From positions 1 through 16,279 of the forward strand of contig JAWLCQ010000106.1 of the NCBI GenBank assembly GCA_041687095.1: a stretch of 16,279 nt of DNA, read 5' to 3'. The translations under genes and the position numbers were made by a program. The notes beneath the pieces were generated by a model. The model saw only the letters and a list, made by a program, of their open reading frames with translations, was not told the origin of the DNA and ran no database searches. Position 1 is the stretch's first letter; every line of letters starts with the position of its first letter. Origin of the DNA: JAWLCQ01 sp041687095. GTDB taxonomy: Bacteria; Planctomycetota; Phycisphaerae; SM23-33. Shown here one piece after another: positions 5,448 through 14,000 of this stretch.

Positions 5448-8333
5448 GCTACCCGCGTTTTTGAATTGGCAAAGCAGCTCGGAGTGACGAGCAAAATCGT
5501 CCTGCAGAAGTGTCGCGCCGAGGGCATCGACGTGCCCAACCACATGTCCACGCTCTCCGCAGGGCTGGAAGCGACCATTCGCGAGTGGTTCGGCCTCCTC
5601 GACAGCCACACCGCCGTCGAGAAGGCCCAGCACGTGGACCTGCAGGAGGCGCGTGCGGAGGCGGCGAAGCAGCGGCGCAAGCGCCACGCCGAGGGCGAAG
5701 GCGAGGCCGAGGCCCCCGTCGGCACGGAGACGCTGGAGGCGCCGGTCGACGAGGAGGCCCCCGAGGCCCCCGAGGTCCCCGCCGAAGCCCCCGTCGCCGA
5801 ACCCCCCGCCCCCGCGGAGGCCCCCGAGCCCGTCGCGGTGGCCGCCGAGGCCCCTGAGGCCCCCGAGGCCGTCGTCGAGGCCCCCCCGCCCGCTGCGGAG
5901 GCCGTGGCCGAGGCGCCCCCGGCGGTGGAGGCGGTGATTGAGGCCCCGGCCCCGCCGGAGCCCGTCGCCGCCGAGCCCCCTGCCGCTGCGCCCCCCGTTG
6001 CGCCCCCCGCTCCGGTGGAGGCGGTCGCCCAGGCCCCCGAGGCGGAGGCGGAAGCACCCGCCCCGGCCCCCGAGGCCTCGGCCCCCGAGGGCGAGGACGA
6101 AGAGAAGAAGCCCCCCGAGCCCATCCGGCCCGCCGGCCCGCAGGTCGTGCCCCGGCCCGCGAAGCTCAAGGGCCCCCGCGTGGTCCGCGTCGAGCGGCCC
6201 GAGCCGGTGACTCCGCGGCCGTCGCGCGCCCCCATGGGGACGCGGGGCCCGGCCCCGGCCGGTCCGCCCCTGACGCCCGGGACGGGGATGGGGTCCGTCG
6301 GAGCGCCCGCCTCCCGCAAGGCCAAGGGCGCCACCACGCCCACGACGGAAGAGGACGATCGGAACAAGACCAAGCGTCGCAGCCCGCGCCGGCGCGGCGG
6401 GACGGGCGCCGGCACCGGCCGCAGCGCCGCCGGCGGCGAGGGCGTGCGGGAGTGGCGCGACCAGGACCTGCGGGAGCGCTCGCAGCGTCTTGCCGCCGCC
6501 ACCGGAGGCGCGCTGCGCCGCCGCCGGCCCCCGACGTCCAAGCGGGGAGGCGACGGGGCGGCCGCGGCGGCGACGGGGCAGGTCGACATCGACGAGCCCA
6601 TCACCGTGCGGTCGCTCTCGGAGGCGACGGGCATCAAGGCCTCCAATATCATTCGCAAGTTGATGGAGATGGGCACGTTCGCCACCGTCAACCAGGGTCT
6701 CGCCCGCGAGCAGGCCGAGGCGGCCATTGCGGACTTCGGGCTCGAACTGCACGTCCGCCAGGCGCGATCCGCCGAGGAGGAGCTTTTGGAGAAGTTCGAA
6801 TCCCGCCGGACCGAAGGCACGACGACGCGGGCCCCGGTCGTCACCTTCCTGGGCCACGTGGACCACGGCAAAACATCGCTGCTGGACTGCATCCGCGACA
6901 CGGCGGTGGCGTCGGGCGAGGCGGGCGGCATTACCCAGCACACGGGCGCGTACCGCTACGACAAGGACGAAAAGCACGTGGTGTTCCTCGACACCCCGGG
7001 CCACGAGGCCTTCACGGCCATGCGGGCGCGCGGGGCGAACATGACCGACGTCGTCGTGCTCGTCGTCGCCGCCGATGACGGGGTCATGCCCCAGACCGTC
7101 GAGGCCATCAACCACGCCAAGGCCGCCGAGGTCCCCATCGTCGTCGCCCTCAACAAGATCGACATGCCCAACGCCAACCCCCAGCGGGTGTTCGGCCAGT
7201 TGGCGGAGCACGACCTCATCCCCACCCAGTGGGGCGGGAACATCGAGGTCATCGAGACCTCCGCGACCCAGGGCCTGGGCATCGACACGCTGGTGGAGAC
7301 CCTCTCCCTGGAGGCCGAACTGCTCGAACTCAAGGCCGATCCCGCCGCCGCGGCCGCGGGCTTCGTCATCGAGGCCGAGATGGACCCCGGCCGCGGGGCC
7401 GTCGCCCGCCTGCTCGTCCTGGACGGGACGCTCAAGGTGGGGGACATCCTGCTGGCGGGCGGAGGGTACGGACGCGTGCGGCAGATGGTGGACTCGCACG
7501 GCAAGCAGCTCACCGCCGCCGGGCCCTCCACCCCCGTGGAGGTCTCGGGCCTCGACGAACTGCCCGAGGCGGGCGACCGCTTCTACATCGTCGAGGAACT
7601 CGACGAGGCCCGCGAGGTCGCCCACGACCGCCGCGACTCCACCCGCATGAAGGCCCTCGCCGCCTCCCCCAAGAAGTCCCTGGACGCCATCCTCGGACAG
7701 ATCAAGGCCGGGGAGGTCAACGAGCTGGCCCTGATCGTCAAGGCCGACGTGCAGGGCACGATCGAGGCCCTCACCGAGTCGCTGCGGAAGCTCAACACCG
7801 AGGAGGTCGGCGTCAACATCCTCCATGCCGGGGCCGGGGCCATCACCACCGGTGACATCACCCTCGCCGAGGCCTCCGACGCCATCATCATCGGGTTCAA
7901 CGTCGTCGCCGACGCCACCGCGCGGCAACTGGCGGAGAACAAGGGCGTGAGCATCCGCCTGTACCGCGTCATCTACGACGTGCTCGACGACGTCCGCAAG
8001 GCCCTCGAGGAGGGCCTCGCGCCGGAGATCAAGCAGGAGACCCTCGGCCGGGCCGAAGTGCGGCAGGCCATCAAGATCTCCCGCGTGGGCACCGTCGCGG
8101 GGTGCATCGTCCTCGACGGGATCGTGCAGCGCAACGCCAAGGTCCGCATCACCCGCGGCGGGATCGTCGTGGAGGACGAGCGGAGCCTCGAATCCCTCAA
8201 GCGGTTCAAGGACGACGTCCGCGAGGTCCGCGCGGGGATGGAGTGCGGCATGAAGGTCGCGGGGTACGACGACGTCAAGGAAGGCGATATCCTGGAGTTC
8301 TACCAGCAGATCGAGGTGGCGCGGAAACTGTAG
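5445..8333 (+). CDS. infB: Translation initiation factor IF-2
   Basis: IF-2 is the GTPase that delivers initiator tRNA to the 30S subunit and promotes subunit joining. The 962-aa product has an N-terminal IF2N domain (residues 2-48), a very long Ala/Pro/Glu-rich then Arg/Gly-rich linker (about 60-380), a second IF2N domain (about 385-437), and the GTPase domain: G1 GHVDHGKT (470-477), G2 GGITQHTG (494-501), G3 DTPGHE (516-521), G4 NKID (570-573), G5 SAT (606-608). Domains II, III (LIVKADVQGTIEAL) and the fMet-tRNA-binding C-terminal barrel follow and look complete. G2 has Thr after QH where Ile is common. The start is TTG. The linker is dense in Pro-Pro, Pro-Ala and Ala-Pro, possibly slow to translate. 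It lies 77 nt after nusA, the conserved order. Confidence 0.98.
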   Translation: MATRVFELAKQLGVTSKIVLQKCRAEGIDVPNHMSTLSAGLEATIREWFGLLDSHTAVEKAQHVDLQEARAEAAKQRRKRHAEGEGEAEAPVGTETLEAPVDEEAPEAPEVPAEAPVAEPPAPAEAPEPVAVAAEAPEAPEAVVEAPPPAAEAVAEAPPAVEAVIEAPAPPEPVAAEPPAAAPPVAPPAPVEAVAQAPEAEAEAPAPAPEASAPEGEDEEKKPPEPIRPAGPQVVPRPAKLKGPRVVRVERPEPVTPRPSRAPMGTRGPAPAGPPLTPGTGMGSVGAPASRKAKGATTPTTEEDDRNKTKRRSPRRRGGTGAGTGRSAAGGEGVREWRDQDLRERSQRLAAATGGALRRRRPPTSKRGGDGAAAAATGQVDIDEPITVRSLSEATGIKASNIIRKLMEMGTFATVNQGLAREQAEAAIADFGLELHVRQARSAEEELLEKFESRRTEGTTTRAPVVTFLGHVDHGKTSLLDCIRDTAVASGEAGGITQHTGAYRYDKDEKHVVFLDTPGHEAFTAMRARGANMTDVVVLVVAADDGVMPQTVEAINHAKAAEVPIVVALNKIDMPNANPQRVFGQLAEHDLIPTQWGGNIEVIETSATQGLGIDTLVETLSLEAELLELKADPAAAAAGFVIEAEMDPGRGAVARLLVLDGTLKVGDILLAGGGYGRVRQMVDSHGKQLTAAGPSTPVEVSGLDELPEAGDRFYIVEELDEAREVAHDRRDSTRMKALAASPKKSLDAILGQIKAGEVNELALIVKADVQGTIEALTESLRKLNTEEVGVNILHAGAGAITTGDITLAEASDAIIIGFNVVADATARQLAENKGVSIRLYRVIYDVLDDVRKALEEGLAPEIKQETLGRAEVRQAIKISRVGTVAGCIVLDGIVQRNAKVRITRGGIVVEDERSLESLKRFKDDVREVRAGMECGMKVAGYDDVKEGDILEFYQQIEVARKL

Positions 8334-8410
8334 GAATCAGGAACCGGGAGCCAGGAACCAGGAACCGGGGACCCGGAAACGGGAACCTGGAGAACCGGGA
8401 ACCGGGCTGG
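8334..8410 (-). repeat. GGTTCCT-type low-complexity repeat, copy 2
   Basis: Directly after the infB stop, degenerate units of CAGGAACC, CCGGGAACC and similar fill about 75 bp. They are the reverse complement of the 3453-3510 repeat. It separates infB from ylxP by 176 nt in an otherwise compact cluster. The remainder of the spacer (8411-8509) carries a small GGACCC/GGGTCC hairpin (8476-8493) that overlaps the approach to the ylxP ribosome binding site. Confidence 0.7.
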
Positions 8411-8509
8411 CCGCGTCATCGCCGAAGGTGAAGACGAGAAACCGGAACCGCACGCGGGTCCGTGGGTTCATCCAGGGACCCGTTGCGGGGTCCGGGCGGA
8501 GTGCGTGGC

Positions 8510-8797
8510 ATGGGCGTGGTGGTCGGCGTGCTGCATCTGAGGCTGCAGATCCCGCAGGCGATGAGCCTGAAGGACAAGCGGCGTGCGCTGAAGAGCTTCA
8601 AGGACCGCATCCGCCACGGGCACAACGTCTCCGTCGCCGAGGTCGACGCCCAGGACGCCCATCGCCTGGGCGTGCTGGCGGTGGCGATGACGGGCGACGA
8701 CCGGCGGTACGTCGAGGGCGGGTTGCAAAGCATCCTCAACGCCGCCGCCAACGACCGCAACATGCTCCTGCTGGATGCGCAGATGGAATGGAGATGA
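8510..8797 (+). CDS. ylxP: DUF503 (YlxP-like) protein
   Basis: The 95-aa product begins MGVVVGVLHLRLQIPQAMSL, followed by KDKRRALKSFKDRIRHGHNVSVAEVDAQD. This is the signature of the DUF503/YlxP family (about 90-95 aa). The position between infB and rbfA is the same as in Bacillus subtilis, which supports the call. The biochemical role is not established; a link to translation or ribosome assembly is inferred from location. The ATG at 8510 is chosen because GCGGAG (8496-8501) precedes it and the family length fits. Earlier in-frame starts at 8462 and 8501 add a non-conserved Gly/Arg/Pro-rich extension. A 24-nt gap separates it from rbfA. Confidence 0.9.
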   Translation: MGVVVGVLHLRLQIPQAMSLKDKRRALKSFKDRIRHGHNVSVAEVDAQDAHRLGVLAVAMTGDDRRYVEGGLQSILNAAANDRNMLLLDAQMEWR

Positions 8798-8821
8798 CCT
8801 CGCTCGCGAGGCCGACATACG

Positions 8822-9271
8822 ATGAGCCGTAGAACCGAACGCCTGGGCAACCTGTTCCGCTCGACGCTGGGCGAGCTGCTGTTCAGCAAGCTCTCCGATC
8901 CCCGCATCGAGCCGGGCAAAACGTCCATCACCCGCGTGGAGATGGCCGAGGACCTCCTCACGGCCAAAGTCTACGTGTCGGTCATGGGCACCGACGCCGA
9001 CCAGCGCCGCACCGTCCGCGCCCTGCAGCACGCCGCCGGGCGGATCCAGGAACTCCTCGCCCGCCAGATCCGCCTGCGCTCCACGCCCATCCTGCAGTTC
9101 GTCAGCGATGAGAACTTCAAGAAGACCCTCGAGACCTACGCGCTGATCCAGAAGGCGATGGAGGAGATCCGTCGCAAGGAGGACGCCCTCGCCGCCGACG
9201 ACGAGGGCGGAGAGGATGAGAACGGCGAGGGCCCCGACACCCCCGCCCCGCCGTCCCCGGAGAGCCCATGA
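8822..9271 (+). CDS. rbfA: 30S ribosome-binding factor RbfA
   Basis: RbfA binds immature 30S subunits and assists 16S rRNA 5'-end maturation and cold adaptation. The 149-aa product begins MSRRTERLGNLFRSTLGELL, with LSDPRIEPG, TSITRVEMAEDLLTAKVYVSV and the KH-type segment AAGRIQELLARQIRLRSTPILQF, all typical of RbfA. The last 30 residues are an acidic/Pro tail (DDEGGEDENGEGPDTPAPP) beyond the usual fold. The ribosome binding site is weak (GAGG at 8808-8811). The stop codon overlaps the next ATG in ATGA, so the downstream gene is probably translationally coupled. Confidence 0.95.
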   Translation: MSRRTERLGNLFRSTLGELLFSKLSDPRIEPGKTSITRVEMAEDLLTAKVYVSVMGTDADQRRTVRALQHAAGRIQELLARQIRLRSTPILQFVSDENFKKTLETYALIQKAMEEIRRKEDALAADDEGGEDENGEGPDTPAPPSPESP

Positions 9272-10155
9272 AAAACGCCACCCAGTATGAGAAGAAGGTC
9301 CGTAAGCTGCTGGATAAGGTGAAGGTCTCCCGTCCCCCCGCCGAGGCCAACGGGGACCCGATCCGCGCCATGCTCCGCGCCATCCTGGAGGCCGACGCCA
9401 CCCGCGCCCAGGCCGCCCAGGCCCTCCAGTGCCTCGAGGAGGAGTTCGTGGACCTCAACGAACTCCGCGTCGCCCCCTCCAAGGACCTCGCCGAATGCTT
9501 CGGCCGGGGGTTCCCCGGGGCCCGCGAGAAGGGCGAGATCATCGTCCAGGTCCTCAACGGCATCTTCGACCGCGAGTACCGCATCACGCTCGAGCACCTC
9601 GAGAAGGAAACCAAGCGCGAACTCCGCCGGCGGCTGCTGGACCTGGGCCTGAGCCCCTACGCCGCCGCCTGGGTCACGCTGCAGCTCTTCGACGGCCATG
9701 CCGTGCCCGTCGACAGCCTCCTGGTCGACTGCCTGAAGATGGAGGACTACGTCCCCTCCGACAGCGACCTCGCCGACGTCCAGGGCTTCCTGGAGCGGCT
9801 GGTGCCCCACAAGAACGCCCTGGGCGTGCACGTGGGGCTGCGGGAGTACGCCGAACAGCTCCTCCCCGCCGTCACGGAGTACCGCCGGCGCCTCGCGGCG
9901 GCCGCCGCCGAGCAGGCCGCCGAACAGGCCGCCGTCGACGCCGCCGAGAAGGCCCAGGCCGCCCGCGTCGAGCAGGAAAAGCACCAGCGCGAGCAGGAAA
10001 AGGCCGCCCGCGTCGCCGAGAAGAAGAAGGCCGCCCGCCGCAAGACCGCCCAGACCGCCGCCAAGGCCGCCAAGGCCGCCAAGAGTGCCAAGGCCGCCAA
10101 GGCCGCCCCGGCCAAGGCCCCGGCCAAGGCCGCACGCAAGACCCCCAGGAAGTAG
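9268..10155 (+). CDS. Endonuclease III-like HhH protein with histone H1-like tail
   Basis: Residues 1-200 resemble the HhH-GPD fold of endonuclease III/MutY-type DNA glycosylases: ILEADATRAQAAQALQCLEEEF, GFPGAREKGEIIVQVL, then LLDLGLSPYAAAWVTLQLF and GHAVPVDSLLVDCL. D149 in PVDS aligns by eye with the catalytic Asp of AVDTHV in endonuclease III. The hairpin Lys (GRKT) is replaced (SPYAA), and no C-terminal Fe-S cysteine cluster is present. From about 210 the chain becomes Ala/Gln/Glu/Lys helical, and 250-295 is Lys/Ala/Pro-rich (KKKAARRK, AAKAAKAAK, PAKAPAKAA), like histone H1 or AlgP tails. It may be a DNA-binding or glycosylase-like protein; activity is unproven. It overlaps rbfA by 4 nt and lies 17 nt before hisG. 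Confidence 0.7.
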   Translation: MKNATQYEKKVRKLLDKVKVSRPPAEANGDPIRAMLRAILEADATRAQAAQALQCLEEEFVDLNELRVAPSKDLAECFGRGFPGAREKGEIIVQVLNGIFDREYRITLEHLEKETKRELRRRLLDLGLSPYAAAWVTLQLFDGHAVPVDSLLVDCLKMEDYVPSDSDLADVQGFLERLVPHKNALGVHVGLREYAEQLLPAVTEYRRRLAAAAAEQAAEQAAVDAAEKAQAARVEQEKHQREQEKAARVAEKKKAARRKTAQTAAKAAKAAKSAKAAKAAPAKAPAKAARKTPRK

Positions 10156-10172
10156 CAACGGAGACCCCCCGC

Positions 10173-11060
10173 ATGCCGCACAAGACCCCCGAGGACAAGC
10201 TCGTCCTGGGCATCCCCAAAGGTTCGCTCCAGGAAAGCACCCTCGACCTCTTCCACCGCGCCGGGTACCGCATCACCGTCCCCTCCCGCGGGTACAACCT
10301 GTCGATCGACGACGACCGCATGACCGGGATGATGTTCCGCGCCCAGGAGATGAGCCGCTACGTCGAGGACGGGGTCATCGACGTCGGGCTCACCGGGCAC
10401 GACTGGATCATGGAGAACGGGTCCGACGTCGTCGAAGTCGCCGAACTCGTCTACGCCAAGCAGCGCCTCTCCCCCGTCCGCTGGGTCCTCGCCGTCCCCG
10501 ACGAGCGGCCCGTCCAGAAGGCCCAGGACCTCCACGGGGGGATCATCGCCACCGAACTCGTCCAGGTCACCCGCCGCTTCTTCGCCGACCGCAAAATCGA
10601 CGTCAAGATCGAGTTCAGCTACGGGGCGACCGAGGCCAAGGCCCGCATCCTCGACGGGATCGTCGACGTCACCGAGACCGGAAGCTCCCTCCGCGCCAAC
10701 GGCCTGCGGATCATCGACACGATCCTCACCTCCTCCACCCGCCTCATCGCCAACCGCGACGCCATGCGCATCGACTGGAAACGCCAGCGGATCGAGAACA
10801 TCGCCATCCTCCTCCAGGGCGCCATCGCCGCCCGCGACAAGGCCGGGCTCAAGATGAACGTCGAGCGCAAGAACCTCGCCGCCGTCACGGCCCTTCTGCC
10901 CTCGGAGAAGAGCCCCACCATCTCCGAACTCGCCGACCCCAACTGGGTCGCCGTCGAAGTCATCGTGGATGAGAAGGTCGAGCGGGAACTGGTGCCCCAG
11001 CTCAAGCGGGCCGGGGCCTCCGGAATCATCACCTACCCGCTCAGCAAGGTCATCCCCTAG
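10173..11060 (+). CDS. hisG: ATP phosphoribosyltransferase, long form (HisG)
   Basis: HisG condenses ATP and PRPP to N1-(5'-phosphoribosyl)-ATP, the first committed step of histidine synthesis. The 295-aa product has LGIPKGSLQESTLDLF (11-26), GVIDVGLTGHDWI, the PRPP-binding signature VDVTETGSSLRANGL (164-178), and a C-terminal ACT-like regulatory domain (about 220-295: NVERKNLAAVTALLPS to GASGIITYPLSKVIP). The latter marks the long, self-contained, histidine-feedback type that needs no HisZ. The ATG at 10173 follows ACGGAGA (10159-10164). The open frame continues upstream antiparallel to no known domain and overlaps the HhH gene, so longer starts are rejected. No other his gene is in the window. 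Confidence 0.95.
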   Translation: MPHKTPEDKLVLGIPKGSLQESTLDLFHRAGYRITVPSRGYNLSIDDDRMTGMMFRAQEMSRYVEDGVIDVGLTGHDWIMENGSDVVEVAELVYAKQRLSPVRWVLAVPDERPVQKAQDLHGGIIATELVQVTRRFFADRKIDVKIEFSYGATEAKARILDGIVDVTETGSSLRANGLRIIDTILTSSTRLIANRDAMRIDWKRQRIENIAILLQGAIAARDKAGLKMNVERKNLAAVTALLPSEKSPTISELADPNWVAVEVIVDEKVERELVPQLKRAGASGIITYPLSKVIP

Positions 11061-11075
11061 CCGCAGGACACATTC

Positions 11076-14000
11076 ATGAAGCAGGCCGCAGCAGCACGCG
11101 ATCGCCGCCCCCCCGCCCCTTCCCGCCTCCGCCGCCTCCCCGCCCCCGGGCGGATCCGGACGGCGATCGTCGGAACGCTCGCCGGGGCCGCCATCGCCGT
11201 GAGTGCCGCCGCCCGCCCCGCGGGGGCGGGGCCCACCAGCGCCCCCGCCTCCCAGCCTGCCTCCCAGCCTGCCCCCGCCCCGGCGCCCCCTGGGCCCACC
11301 ACGCGGTCGGCCGACGGGCAGCAGGTCCCCCGCGCCCTGGTCCCCCTCGATGCCCTTCAGCCCGAGGTCAAACGCCCCGTCAACATCGGGGACCCCCCCC
11401 CCTTGCCCCAGCAGGCCGAACCCTTCGTCGCCGGGGCCCACGCCGCCATGCAGCGCCGCGACTTCGCCCGCGCCGTCTCCCTCTTCGACCGCGCCCGCGA
11501 CTACGACCCCACGCACCCCCTCGTCCGCCGCGCGCTGGGCATGGCCTACCTCGCCCTGGGCGACCCGGGCCGGGCCGAGGACCACCTCCGCTTCGCCGTC
11601 GACGCCCGCCCCGACGACCTCGAGGGCCAACTCCTCCTCGGCGCCCTCGCCCGCCGCAACCGCCAACCCGATAAGGCCCTGCTCCACCTCCGCCGGGCCC
11701 TGAAAACCTCCGCCGCCGACCCCGCCGAACCCCTCGCCGCCGAAGCCCTCCTGCAACTCGCCCAACTGCTGCAGGAGAGCGGGTACGCGACGGCCGCCCT
11801 GGAGGCCTACGAACGCCTCACCGAGTGGCTCAACAAGCACGCCGCCGCCTACGCCCCCCGCCCCTCGCTGCAGCCCTTCGTCCTCCGCCCCGAGATGCTC
11901 CTTACCCGCCGCGGGTCGCTGCTGCTGCAGCTCGACCGCCCCGCCGACGCCGCCGAACTCTTCCGCCGCTCCTACCGCCTCAACCGCACCGACCCCGAGA
12001 CGGCCGCCCTGCTCCTCGACGCCCTCCTGCGGACCGAGCAGCCCGACGCGGCGAGGCGGTTCCTCCGCGAACTCGCCGCCGAACGCGCCCAGCGCGACCA
12101 GGTCCCCGCCCTCGTCCGCCGCACCGTCGACGCCACCGGGGACCCCAACCTCCCCCTGGAGATCTTCCGCAGCGTCGCCGCCCGCCAGACCGACGAGCAG
12201 CTCGGGGTCGCCCTCGCCCAACTCGCCGAACAGCTCGGCCGGCGGGAGCAGGCCGCCGAGATCCTCGCCGCCCTCGTCGACGCCATGCCCGAAAGCCCCA
12301 CCGCCGTCCGCCAACTCGCCGTCTTCCACGCCGGGGCCGGCCAACCCGAGAAGGCCCTCCGCGCCATCGCCCGCGTCATCGCCGCCCGCCCCGCGTCGGC
12401 CGACGCGCTGCTCGACGGGATCGACCGCGTCGCCGCCTCCGACCTGCCCGAGGGCTTCCTCGACCAGTTCGCCCAAACCGCCGACGCCGACGAGTCCGAG
12501 CAGCGCTTCGCCCTCCACTACGTCGCCGCCCGCGCCGCCCACCACCAAGCCCCCGCCCTCGCCGCCCAGCAGTACCGCAAGGCCCTCGAGGCCAACGGCG
12601 ACTTCCTCCCCGCCGCCGGGGGCCTGCTGGACGTGCACCTGGCAGCCGACCGGTTCGACGCGGCCGCCGAGGTCCTCAAGTCCCTCCCCGACCCCGCCGC
12701 CCAGACCGCCTACGGGCAGTACCTCCGCGGCCGCCTGGCCCTGGCGGAGGGGCGGACCGGCGACGCCCGCACCGCCCTCGAACGCGCCCGCGAACTCGAC
12801 AAGCAGCACGTGCCCACCCTCGTCCTGCTCGCCGAGCTGCACGAGCGCAGTGACCAGCTCGCCCAGGCGGGCGAGAGGCTCCGCGACGCCCTCGCCCTGC
12901 AGCCCGACGACCTGGGCCTCCGCCGGAGGCTCTTCGACCTCTACCTCCGCGCCGGGCTCACCGCGCAGGCGGGTGAACTCGTCCGCGAGTACCAGGAGGC
13001 CCACCCCACCGACCTGGCGGGGCAACTGCTGCGGGTCCGCCTGCTGCTGCGGACCGACCAGGCCGTCCACGCCCGCACGCTGCTGGACCTCCTCCAGACG
13101 AAGTACCCCGACAACGAGGAGGTCGGCCTGCTGGCGATGATGGCCCAGGTCCAGGACGACCTGCTGCCCACCCGCGAGGCCTTCGAGGCCCAGGTGGAAC
13201 GCATCCAGCGCTACCGCCAGGCCCACCCCGACGACCCCGACGCCCGCGACCTGCTGGTGGCGGCGTACAACCGCGTGGGCCTCTACGACCAGGCGGCCGA
13301 CGTCATGAAGGAGGCCTACGAGAAGGCCCCCGACCGCCCCGGGATGGCCGACGCCTACTACTTCACCCTCCTCCGCACCCGCCGCTACGCCGACCTCGCC
13401 GCCCTCATCCGCCGTCAGATCGAGCAGCGGCCCGACGAGGAGCGGCTGCGGCACGCCCTGGCGCTGGTGCTGCTGGAACTCGACGAGCCCGACGCGGCGG
13501 CCGAGCAGATCCGCACGTGGATCCGCCAGACGCAGGACCCCGACGAGCAGTGGCAGTGGCGGGCGCAACTGCTCCGCGTGTACGAGAAGGCCAACCAGCA
13601 CGAGAAGCTCCTGAAGGTGCTGGATGAGATGAAGGAAACCGCCGCGGATCGCGGGCGGATCGACGCCCTGCGGTCGCTGCGGGTGCAGGTGCTGGTCAAG
13701 CTCGGGCGCACCGACGACGCCCGCGCCCTCGTCCGCGAGTGGCTGGGGGAGCGGGGCGACGACCCCGTCCCGGTGCAGGCGATGCTCGAGGCTCTCCACG
13801 AGGGCAAGCAGTACGACCTCGCCCTCACGCTCCTGGAGGAATGGATGCAGGGCCCGGAGGAGGTGGCGTTGACGGCCCGGCGGTACCGGCTCATCACCCT
13901 CACCCGCGCCGCCCGCCCCCAGGACGCCATCGACTTCGCCCGCCGGTGGCTGCGCACGGCCGATGAGCCCGCGCAGGTCCGCCGGCTCCTGCTCGCCGGG

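Noticed and set aside
9429..10172. Upstream extension of HisG by about 248 codons
   Set aside because: The extension is Arg/Pro-rich out-of-frame reading of the HhH gene; the HisG family starts at the ATG at 10173.
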